Assembly (NCBI RefSeq): GCF_000152805.1
Contig: NZ_CH902578.1
Span: 2,220,983-2,254,973, forward strand
Source: Maritimibacter alkaliphilus HTCC2654
Lineage (GTDB): Bacteria; Pseudomonadota; Alphaproteobacteria; Rhodobacterales; Rhodobacteraceae
Reading direction: 5' to 3'
Length of the DNA: 33,991 bases
The translations under genes were made by a program, and so were the position numbers. Below are positions 8,268-14,347 of this stretch, in pieces. A model generated the notes under the pieces. The model ran no database searches and was not told the DNA's origin. It saw only the letters and a program-made list of their open reading frames with translations. Every line of letters starts with the position of its first letter. Position 1 is the stretch's first letter.

Positions 8268-8765
8268 CGTAGGGTGGGCTTCAGCCCACCACAGCGCCCT
8301 CACTGGCCACCGCGCTTGCCGGGGTGAACCCCGGCCTACGGGGTCGTCGTTGCGGGGTGCGATCCGCCGGGTGGTGGGTTTCACCCACCCTACTTGACCT
8401 TCCCTCTGAGCGCCTTCACCTCCCCGCGCTTCTTCTTCGCGTCCACGCGTTTGCGCTTCTGGTTGGCCGAGACTTTCGTCGGGATGCGGCGTTTCGGTTT
8501 TTCGCAGCAAGCGTAGGGTGGGCTTCAGCCCACCATGGCGCCCCCATCGGCCAGCGCGCTTGCCGGGGCGAACCCCGGCCTACGGGGTCTTACTTTCGGG
8601 GTCATCGCTCTGGGGTGCGATCCGTCAGGTGGTGGGTTTCACCCACCCTACTTGACCTTCCCCCTAAGCGCCTTCACCTCCCCGCGCTTCTTCTTCGCGT
8701 CCACGCGTTTGCGCTTCTGGTTGGCCGAGACCTTCGTCGGGATGCGGCGTTTCGGTTTTTCGCAG
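8268..8765. repeat. Near-tandem duplication (8268-8507 and 8512-8765) with internal palindromes
   Basis: The 492-bp stretch from the orphan gene start (8155) to the arfB stop (8648) has no intact gene. It is mostly one copy of a segment that occurs again at 8512-8765. The two copies are nearly identical except for a divergent spot around 8343-8355 versus 8587-8612, which makes the second about 14 bp longer. Each copy holds the palindromes GGTGGGC-ttca-GCCCACC (first at 8273-8290), GCCGGGG-tgaa-CCCCGGC (8318-8335) and GGTGGGT-ttc-ACCCACC (8373-8389 and 8631-8647), followed by the last 118 bp of arfB. The palindromes belong to a dispersed family that also lies between serC and serA. Confidence 0.85.
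8390..8507 (-). pseudogene. Duplicated 3' fragment of arfB
   Basis: This 118-bp segment repeats the C-terminal coding end of arfB (8648-8765). On the minus strand it encodes the same basic tail, from CEKPKRR to the end GKVK and a TAG stop, with mostly silent differences such as CTC-AGA for the Leu-Arg pair. It has no start, no ribosome-binding site and no GGQ domain, so it cannot make a functional protein. The silent nature of the changes suggests either recent duplication or that the fragment was once part of a full second copy. Confidence 0.8.
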
Positions 8766-9061
8766 GCTTTGCGGATCATCTCCGCCAGCCGCTCCTCGGC
8801 CAACTCCCGGTTCCTCGCCTGTGACCGGGTGTCCTGCACGAAGACGATCAGCGCGCCGTCGGTGGTCCAGCGCCGCCCGGCCAGCCGCTTGAGCCGCCGT
8901 TTCACCGGGTCGGGGAGGTGCGGCGAGCGTTCGGCCTCGAACCGTAGCTCCACCGCCGTGGACACCTTGTTCACGTTCTGCCCGCCGGGGCCCGACGCGC
9001 GCACGAAGCTTTCGGTCAGTTCCCAGTCCTGAATGGTGATCTGGTCGTTTACGCGGATCAT
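8648..9061 (-). CDS. arfB: Alternative ribosome-rescue factor B (peptidyl-tRNA hydrolase ArfB/YaeJ)
   Basis: A 137-residue protein that releases peptides from stalled ribosomes. The release-factor-like domain carries the catalytic GGQ at residues 26-28 in RASGPGGQNVNKVSTAV. The C-terminal tail (from about residue 100) is strongly basic (KPKRRIPTK, KRKRVDAKKKR), as needed to enter the empty mRNA channel. The length matches the ArfB/ICT1 family, too short for a real release factor. The stop at 8648-8650 directly abuts a palindrome at 8631-8647. The start at 9061 has no clear Shine-Dalgarno, and a CCCCC/GGGGG hairpin (9077-9089) sits just upstream. Its last 118 bp are duplicated downstream. Confidence 0.94.
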   Translation of the reverse strand: MIRVNDQITIQDWELTESFVRASGPGGQNVNKVSTAVELRFEAERSPHLPDPVKRRLKRLAGRRWTTDGALIVFVQDTRSQARNRELAEERLAEMIRKACEKPKRRIPTKVSANQKRKRVDAKKKRGEVKALRGKVK

Positions 9062-9103
9062 GGTCTTACAATCAGTCCCCCACCGGGGGAGTTCCCTGCA
9101 ATG

Positions 9104-9134
9104 CGAAAAGGGCCACCGCTGGGGTGGCCCTTCG
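9104..9134 (-). terminator. Intrinsic terminator
   Basis: A perfect 10-bp stem, AAGGGCCACC/GGTGGCCCTT (9108-9117 with 9123-9132) around a 5-base loop, is followed on the minus strand by TTTTC. It would end a transcript coming from the upstream structured RNA or from the transporter operon, before arfB. Confidence 0.75.
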
Positions 9135-9212
9135 AGAAGTCTGGAGGTGGGGCCGGTTAGACAATGTCAGCCTAGCCCGCTACCAACCGAGGGCTGCCCC
9201 GGTTGGGCGCTT

Positions 9213-9254
9213 CTACTTTGTCCCGGCACCTCTCTCCGTGAATTCTCTAGACAT
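9213..9254 (-). CDS. Possible 13-residue peptide (leader or small protein)
   Basis: ATG at 9254, stop TAG at 9215-9213, predicted peptide MSREFTERGAGTK. The main support is the near-ideal AAGGAGGT placed five to six bases upstream, stronger than that of almost every other gene in the window. There is no run of one amino acid as in classical attenuator peptides. The Shine-Dalgarno can be masked by a downstream CACCTCC. It could be translated conditionally, or the match could be incidental to RNA structure. Confidence 0.35.
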   Translation of the reverse strand: MSREFTERGAGTK

Positions 9255-9291
9255 GGACACCTCCTTTCCTCGAGTTGAATAACGATAAGAA

Positions 9292-9320
9292 AAGGGTGCC
9301 ACATATCTGGTATGGGTCAA
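9292..9320 (-). promoter_or_regulatory. Weak candidate promoter for the structured RNA
   Basis: TTGACC (9320-9315) lies a few bases after the transporter stop codon on the minus strand and fits a -35 element. At a 17-base spacing the -10 position reads ACCCTT, which is poor, though alphaproteobacterial -10 elements are often weakly conserved. Confidence 0.25.
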
Positions 9321-9326
9321 CATTTT

Positions 9327-9989
9327 TTACGCAGGATTTGGTGAAAGTTTCGCGACAAGCACACGAAACGGCACAAGTGCCACCAAAGCGAGCGAAAGTT
9401 TGACAAGCCAGTCGGCAAAGGCGAGGCTGACCCAGAGCGGGACCACGCCGCCGAGCCCCAGGAATGGGACGGCTTCGGTCGCCCAAGACGTCTCTAAGTT
9501 CGCGTTTTCACTGAAGAAAACGCCGATGGAGGCGGAAAAGGCGATGGAGAAGAACAGCACCGTATCGACCGCCGACCCGATCAGGGTGGAGGCCAAGGGC
9601 GCGCGCCACCAGCGGCCGCCGCGCAGGCGGTCGAAGATGGCGACGTCCAGAAGCTGCGCGGTCAGGAACGCGATGCCGGAGCCGACGGCCACGCGCAAAG
9701 ACACGGCGGCGAATTCGTAGCCGTCGCCCTGCAGCATGATCTGGCTGCCGATCAGCGAGCAGACGACGCCGACGAGGAAGCCCGTGAAGACGACGCGGCG
9801 CGCGGCCTGCACGCCGTAGACGCGGTTCATCACATCGGTCACGAGGAACGCGATGGGATAGGTGAACGCGCCCCAGGTCAGCCAGTTGCCGAGCAGGAAT
9901 TGGACGAGGATGTTCGAGGCCACCACGACGGCGGCCATGGCAAGAATGCCGGGAAGAATGCGGGTCATGTGTTTGATCCGTTTTGACAT
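9327..9989 (-). CDS. Queuosine-precursor transporter, YhhQ/VUT family
   Basis: A 220-residue inner-membrane protein with about six hydrophobic segments. Family features are the N-terminal ASNILVQFLLG, the conserved AFLVTDVMNRVYG segment after the second helix, the LTAQLLDVAIFDRLR region, and a late SAVDTVLFFSIAF helix. YhhQ proteins (COG1738) import queuosine precursors such as preQ0 or preQ1 for tRNA G34 modification. Two starts are possible: 9989 (chosen, MSKRIKHMTR) and 9968. Neither has a strong Shine-Dalgarno. It is last in a minus-strand run after the phytase/esterase-like gene, with a 43-bp gap. With trhO it is the second gene here linked to wobble-base modification. Confidence 0.88.
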   Translation of the reverse strand: MSKRIKHMTRILPGILAMAAVVVASNILVQFLLGNWLTWGAFTYPIAFLVTDVMNRVYGVQAARRVVFTGFLVGVVCSLIGSQIMLQGDGYEFAAVSLRVAVGSGIAFLTAQLLDVAIFDRLRGGRWWRAPLASTLIGSAVDTVLFFSIAFSASIGVFFSENANLETSWATEAVPFLGLGGVVPLWVSLAFADWLVKLSLALVALVPFRVLVAKLSPNPA

Positions 9990-10032
9990 GGTGGTCGGAG
10001 ACATGGCCCTGCTTATGCAGGACGGGCGGGGC

Positions 10033-10989
10033 CTACAGGTTCTCGTCGTCCGGATCAAGCGTTTCGTCGGATTGGTTGTCCTCGGGCGGCGGCAGGTCGC
10101 CCGGCACGATGTACTCGACGATCTCGTTCTTCTGAAAGAAGCGGTGGTTGTCGTCGGAGATCATGGTGATGCGCATGTCGCCCAGCGCGTCCTGCCAGAC
10201 CGCGATGCCTTCGAGGTTGTCGTGCGTGCGCGGCTGGGTTTCGAGCAGGGTGATCTCGCCGTCCAGCGTATCCTCGCCCAGATCGAAGCGGCGCACGCGG
10301 GAGGCGAAGCCAAGCTGTGACGACGACAGGCGGCGTTCGAGCAGGTAGAAGCGCCCGTCCGGGCCGATGTCGGCACCGACGGGCAGGAAATCGCCCCGGC
10401 GCGGGATGGTGAAGGGGATCGTCCATTCACCGTCACGATACCGGAACACGTCGAACGGTCGGGTCAGCTCGCCCGAGCGTTCGGGCAGGGTATAAAGCGC
10501 GCCGTCGGCATCGATCGCCAATGCCTCCAGCGAGGAATTGTTCTGGAGATCCTTGAAGCCTTCGGCGCGCGGCAGGTGGACCGCGCGGTCGACGGCGGCG
10601 TCGTTGTATTCGTTGATCCTGTGCTCGGCCTCGAACGACACGAACACGCGGCCATCGGGGGCGACCGCCAGACCTTCGCTGTCGTCCCAATAGCGCGGAA
10701 GCGGGTCGCCATCGGTGTGGGTCAGCGTCAGGATCGGCCCCGTCTCGGTCCCGATCAGCCAGCCGTTCGCGTTGCGCAACAGCCGCCCCGACACGATCAG
10801 GCCGCGATCCGATACGGTGACGAAGCCGACCCCGTCGGGATCGACCTCGAACCCCGACCAGCCACCGAAGGACTCGTCCGCAATCGACCAGAGCGTGCTG
10901 GAGGCGAATTGGGCGGGCTGCGGCGATTGGGCGATGGCGGAGGGCGCCAGCGCGAAGGCGGTTATTGCGACTGCAAGACGGCGGCGCAT
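10033..10989 (-). CDS. Secreted esterase-like/phytase-like beta-propeller protein
   Basis: A 318-residue protein with a signal peptide (residues 1 to about 20, ending AIAQ). It is followed by a repetitive beta-propeller-like domain of the kind annotated as esterase-like activity of phytase family. Typical segments are [57 protein letters not shown] and [10 protein letters not shown], each a blade-like unit with Gly-Asp turns. Members are periplasmic or secreted and often annotated as phosphoesterases, but the true substrate is not known to me. The C-terminus ends in an acidic tail ([11 protein letters not shown]). Its start overlaps the end of mepA by 28 bp, which suggests translational coupling. 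Confidence 0.85.
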   Translation of the reverse strand: MRRRLAVAITAFALAPSAIAQSPQPAQFASSTLWSIADESFGGWSGFEVDPDGVGFVTVSDRGLIVSGRLLRNANGWLIGTETGPILTLTHTDGDPLPRYWDDSEGLAVAPDGRVFVSFEAEHRINEYNDAAVDRAVHLPRAEGFKDLQNNSSLEALAIDADGALYTLPERSGELTRPFDVFRYRDGEWTIPFTIPRRGDFLPVGADIGPDGRFYLLERRLSSSQLGFASRVRRFDLGEDTLDGEITLLETQPRTHDNLEGIAVWQDALGDMRITMISDDNHRFFQKNEIVEYIVPGDLPPPEDNQSDETLDPDDENL

Positions 10990-11915
10990 TGCTGAGGCAG
11001 ATCCGCGAGGCGGATTTCACGGCGCGGCTGAGGGGCCGGCGCATTCGGATCCGGTGGCGGCGGGTTGAGGATGTTGGCGACCCACTGACGCGCGTCGTCA
11101 CACCCGTCACCCGGTGGCGGCGGATCTTGGTTCGTGCAGCCGGACATGCCGGCAGGGCAGTTCAGGCGCACGTGGAAATGATAGTGGTGACCGTACCAGG
11201 GCCGGATCTTGCGCAGGTAGGACCGGTCGCCGGTCTCGTCATTGCACATCTGAACCTTGGCGCCGGGAAACACGAAGATGCGCGCGACGCGCGGGTCGGA
11301 CGCGGCGGCCTTCAGCACCTGATGATGCTGCGGCGTCCAGTTCTCGTTCACATAGGCACCATTGGCGCGACGGGTCGAAATCGAAGACAGGTTCTCGCGC
11401 TCGGTCGGGGTCAGGTCGAGCCGCGTGGGCGGCAGCATCCAGATGTCGGCGTCCAGCCCGATCTGGTGGCTGGCGTGCCCCGTCAGCATCGGCCCGCCAC
11501 GGGGCTGGCTCATATCCCCCACGTAAAGCCCGGCCCAGCCCGGCTGACGCGCGGCCTTGGCGGACAGATCCTTAACGTAGTCGATCAGCTGCGGGTGACC
11601 CCAGTTCCGGTTGCGGCTAAGGCGCATCGCCTGCCACGTCGGCCCGGTTTCGGGCAGTTGCGCCCCACCGGCAAGGCACCCTTTGGAATAGAACCCCCAC
11701 GCCGCCGGGGTCTGCGCCGACGGCCCGGATTTATGGCCGAACAGTTGCTTCGCCGGTTCGTTCGCGGTCGAGATGATTTCGCGCGCGGCGGTCAGGTCGT
11801 ATTCGCTTGCGGGCGGGGCCTTGCCGCTTACCGGACGGTTGTCCGACGAACAGGCCAGAAGCGCGCCCGTCAGCGCGACGGTCGCGACAAGCGCACGGGG
11901 AATGCGGCGGATCAT
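10962..11915 (-). CDS. mepA: Penicillin-insensitive murein endopeptidase MepA
   Basis: A 317-residue LAS-type zinc peptidase that cuts the D-Ala-meso-DAP cross-link of peptidoglycan. The motif [14 protein letters not shown] (146-159) supplies His150 and Asp157, matching the E. coli zinc ligands, and [11 protein letters not shown] (243-253) supplies the C-terminal histidines. The N-terminus has a lipobox LLAC with Cys22, so it is predicted to be a lipoprotein, unlike the soluble periplasmic E. coli enzyme. A proline-rich stretch ([14 protein letters not shown]) lies near the C-terminus. The start ATG overlaps the stop of the transporter gene (ATGA, 11912-11915), and the gene overlaps the next one by 28 bp. 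Confidence 0.94.
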   Translation of the reverse strand: MIRRIPRALVATVALTGALLACSSDNRPVSGKAPPASEYDLTAAREIISTANEPAKQLFGHKSGPSAQTPAAWGFYSKGCLAGGAQLPETGPTWQAMRLSRNRNWGHPQLIDYVKDLSAKAARQPGWAGLYVGDMSQPRGGPMLTGHASHQIGLDADIWMLPPTRLDLTPTERENLSSISTRRANGAYVNENWTPQHHQVLKAAASDPRVARIFVFPGAKVQMCNDETGDRSYLRKIRPWYGHHYHFHVRLNCPAGMSGCTNQDPPPPGDGCDDARQWVANILNPPPPDPNAPAPQPRREIRLADLPQQCAAVLQSQ

Positions 11916-13285
11916 GGGGTGGTGAACTCCTCTCCATCCGGTCGCACCCAGACTAACAGAACGAGTCCCAGAAGAAAGAGCAGGATGAGAGGGGATACGC
12001 CAAGTCTCGCCGACCCGGTGATGGTCGTGGCGAGCCCAATTAGGGCGGGCGCGATAAAGGCGGTCGCGCGGCCCGACAGACCGTAGAGGCCGAAGTATTC
12101 GGTGGGCGAAGCCGGGTCGGCATGGCGCACCATGAGCGAGCGGGACGCGGCCTGAAGCGTGCCGCCCATGCCGCCGATCACGATGCCTGCGCCGAACATG
12201 ATGATGTCCGGCAGCTTGGAGCCTTCGGCGAGCGCTATGCCGAAAACCGACTGCCGGTCCATGAACACGATGGTCACGATGACGAGGCTCAGGCCGAGGA
12301 TCGCGCCGACGATCACCGGCTTGGGTCCGATGGAGCTGTCGACCTTGCCGCCGAGCCACGAGAAAAGGGCGGCGGAGATCGCCGAGATGATGCCGAAGAT
12401 CCCGATGGACGTGACCTGCCAGTCGAGGACGAGCGTCGCGTAAACGCCGCCGAAACCGTAAAGCCCGTTCAGCGCGTCGCGATAGAACATCGACGAAAGC
12501 AGGAAGTTCAAAAGCGACCGGCGATCCTTGAGCGCGCGCAGCGAACGGCCCAGCCCGCCGAGGGCTTTGGATATGGAATGCTTGCGGCGCGGCAGGTCGT
12601 CTTCGCGCACCCACAGGAAGTAGGGCACCATGAAGACGATGAACCAGATCGCGACGAACGGCCCGACGAACCGCGTGCCCTCACGCGTCGAACCGTCGAG
12701 AAGGCCGAACGCGGGTTCCAGCCCGATCAGGGTCTTGCCGTTGTCACCCTCGGCGAAGATCGCGAGCATGATGATAAGCGCCACGATCCCGCCGACATAG
12801 CCGAAGGCGAAGCCGGAACCCGAGGTTTTGCCGACCTCGCTATCCTCGACCAATCCGGGCAACTGGCCGTTAACGAAGATCAACGCGAATTCAGCGCCGA
12901 TGAAACCGATGCCGAACGCGAACAGCATCAGCCACATGTTTCCGCCCGCAGGATCGGTATACCAAAGCGACCAGGCACCGACGACGTAGAGCAGCGTGAA
13001 CAGGTAAATCCACGGGCGGCGGCGGCCCGACGTATCCGCGAGCGCCCCAAGGATCGGCCCGCCGAACCCGATGATAAGACCCGTGATCGTCAGGCACATC
13101 GACCAAACGGTCTGGGCCCGCGCATCCGCGGCCTGTTCGGCCATCCCGGACGACAGAAAGAACGCCGTCGCGACCGTGGCGAAGAAGGGCCCGTAGATGA
13201 ATGTGAGCAGAACGGTGTGATAAGGCTGGCTCGCCCAGTCGAACCAGTACCAGCCCCATATGCGCTTCCTGTCCCCGGTGGCCAT
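11912..13285 (-). CDS. MFS transporter of the UMF1/Atg22-like family
   Basis: A 457-residue membrane protein with about 12 hydrophobic segments. The N-terminal signature GWYWFDWASQPYHTVLLTFI is typical of UMF1 transporters, which are related to fungal vacuolar amino-acid effluxer Atg22. Further features are ALADTSGRRRPWI after the second helix pair and the central cytoplasmic loop DDLPRRKHSISK. The substrate is unknown and is probably a small solute or amino acid. The ATG at 13285 is preceded by GGAGGGG with good spacing, and a farther upstream ATG at 13303 is inferior because the Shine-Dalgarno lies inside it. It is the first gene of the run with mepA, the phytase-like gene and the YhhQ gene. 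Confidence 0.9.
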   Translation of the reverse strand: MATGDRKRIWGWYWFDWASQPYHTVLLTFIYGPFFATVATAFFLSSGMAEQAADARAQTVWSMCLTITGLIIGFGGPILGALADTSGRRRPWIYLFTLLYVVGAWSLWYTDPAGGNMWLMLFAFGIGFIGAEFALIFVNGQLPGLVEDSEVGKTSGSGFAFGYVGGIVALIIMLAIFAEGDNGKTLIGLEPAFGLLDGSTREGTRFVGPFVAIWFIVFMVPYFLWVREDDLPRRKHSISKALGGLGRSLRALKDRRSLLNFLLSSMFYRDALNGLYGFGGVYATLVLDWQVTSIGIFGIISAISAALFSWLGGKVDSSIGPKPVIVGAILGLSLVIVTIVFMDRQSVFGIALAEGSKLPDIIMFGAGIVIGGMGGTLQAASRSLMVRHADPASPTEYFGLYGLSGRATAFIAPALIGLATTITGSARLGVSPLILLFLLGLVLLVWVRPDGEEFTTP

Positions 13286-13304
13286 CTGCCCCTCCCACCT
13301 CATT

Positions 13305-13312
13305 ATGGTTAA
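13305..13312 (-). promoter_or_regulatory. Possible CtrA half-site upstream of transporter-mepA operon
   Basis: The minus strand reads TTAACCAT, the 8-base half-site known for the alphaproteobacterial cell-cycle regulator CtrA, 20 bp upstream of the transporter start. A second half-site at the usual spacing is not evident. A TATAAC sequence lies further upstream. Confidence 0.25.
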
Positions 13313-13364
13313 CTGTATGGCCGGAGTTATACCTTAGAAGCAAGCACCTTACGTTGGGGAAGGA

Positions 13365-13898
13365 TTAGAATTCCGGCGGCCATGGCCGGTGGGTATCAGC
13401 CTCGATCCAGCCCGAAACCCAGTCTGGCAAGGGCGGCGACTTGAGATCGGGATAGCCCATGGCCGCAAGCACCCGGTCCGTCGTCACGATCCCGTTTCGG
13501 TCGGTCGTGGCGGTCCGCACGAGGATGTGGTTGGCGCAGGTCTCGCCCTTCCACATCGACTGCTCGATATAGGAAAACTTGTCGTCCCAGCCGATCAGCC
13601 GTGTCCGCAGTTCGATCCGGTCGAACATCTTGACGCGGCGGCGGTACATGACGCTCGCCCCCGCGACCGCGCCGCCCCATTTCTGCTTCGCGGTGGTCTG
13701 CGCGATGCCCGTGCGGATACCGAACGGGACGCGGCCCAGATCGAACAGGGTCAGCGTGCGCCCGTTGTTCAACTCCATGAACATATCCAGATCCCACGGC
13801 CAGCAGATGTGGTGGCTGACGTGAACCCCGTCGATGGGCAGTCGCGACTGGCCGAACGACTTGACGATTTCCTTGGCGAGGCGGACGAAGGGATACAT
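13365..13898 (-). CDS. Hot-dog fold thioesterase (4HBT_2 / THEM6-like)
   Basis: A 177-residue single-domain acyl-CoA thioesterase-like protein. The segment ICWPWDLDMFMELNNGRTL (31-49) corresponds to the Asp-x-Asp and Asn-Asn-Gly pattern of the 4HBT_2 group. KMFDRIELRTRLIGWDDKFSYIEQSM is the central beta strand pair of the fold. No signal peptide is visible. The physiological acyl-CoA is unknown. The ATG at 13898 is preceded by AAAGGAG at good distance. It is divergent from yggT (125-bp gap) and lies upstream of the transporter operon, with 79 bp between. Confidence 0.85.
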   Translation of the reverse strand: MYPFVRLAKEIVKSFGQSRLPIDGVHVSHHICWPWDLDMFMELNNGRTLTLFDLGRVPFGIRTGIAQTTAKQKWGGAVAGASVMYRRRVKMFDRIELRTRLIGWDDKFSYIEQSMWKGETCANHILVRTATTDRNGIVTTDRVLAAMGYPDLKSPPLPDWVSGWIEADTHRPWPPEF

Positions 13899-14023
13899 AG
13901 GGCGCTCCTTTGTCCCCGCCTGCTGCGCCTGCGAAAAGCGCGCGTCAACCGTTCCCGCGCGTCACACTTGCGCTCGCGCCCCCGTGCCCCTAGGTCAGTG
14001 CACGGACAAAGAACGGACCGCCC

Positions 14024-14311
14024 ATGCTTTCGATAATGCAAATCCTCCTCGCCATCCTGAACGTGATCTGGTTCATCGTGATCGTTCACATCATCATGTC
14101 GTGGCTGATCAACTTTCAGGTTCTCAACCTCGGACAGCGGTTCGTGGCGCAGGTCTGGTATGGGCTGAACCGGCTCGTCGATCCGGTCTATTCGCGCATT
14201 CGCCGCTTCATGCCGGACATGGGCGGGCTCGATCTGTCGCCGGTCATCGTGCTGCTCGCGCTCTTCGCGATCCGCACGGTCATTCAGAACAACATGTACC
14301 ACTTCTACTAG
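14024..14311 (+). CDS. YggT family membrane protein
   Basis: A 95-residue protein with two hydrophobic segments, at about residues 3-30 and 70-90, joined by the conserved LVDPVYSRIRRFMPDMGGLD loop. This is the single-repeat form of the YggT/YlmG family. Members are implicated in membrane protein assembly and nucleoid or division-site organisation, but the exact role in this organism is unknown. It precedes recQ by 36 bp and may share a transcript. The GGACC-type sequence before the ATG is a weak ribosome-binding site. Confidence 0.9.
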   Translation: MLSIMQILLAILNVIWFIVIVHIIMSWLINFQVLNLGQRFVAQVWYGLNRLVDPVYSRIRRFMPDMGGLDLSPVIVLLALFAIRTVIQNNMYHFY

Positions 14312-14347
14312 GTTGCGAGGGGCACGGGTTGTGGCTAAACCCGGCCC

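Larger units (their letters stand above)
9104..9290 (-). ncRNA. Candidate structured small RNA or regulatory leader with tiny reading frame
   Basis: On the minus strand this stretch has a strong Shine-Dalgarno (AAGGAGGT at 9266-9259), a 13-codon reading frame (9254-9213), a CCAACCG/CGGTTGG hairpin (9206-9183) and then CACCTCC (9149-9143), the exact complement of GGAGGTG in the Shine-Dalgarno. Flanking TCGAG and CTCGA segments extend this to a discontinuous 12-bp long-range stem that closes the whole unit just before the terminator. It could be an independent small RNA, a small mRNA controlled by its own anti-Shine-Dalgarno, or part of the transporter-arfB intergenic mRNA. I do not match it to a named RNA family. 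Confidence 0.4.

Noticed and set aside
8259-8510. 83-codon frame on the minus strand across the first duplication copy
   Set aside because: It runs through palindromes and out of frame with the arfB tail, and it has no ribosome-binding site.
8268-8765. CRISPR array or transposon ends from the repeated palindromes
   Set aside because: There are only two long copies, with no regular short repeat-spacer pattern, no transposase and no target-site duplication.
9077-9089. CCCCC-acc-GGGGG hairpin upstream of arfB as a terminator
   Set aside because: The stem is only 5 bp and has no T-run. It may affect arfB translation, but the signal is too weak to list.
9104-9290. Assignment of the structured RNA to SRP RNA, RNase P RNA, tmRNA or 6S RNA
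   Set aside because: The SRP core (GTCAGG...CCGGAAGG), the conserved RNase P segments, and a tRNA-like end with tag for tmRNA were not found. The 6S central bubble could not be established.
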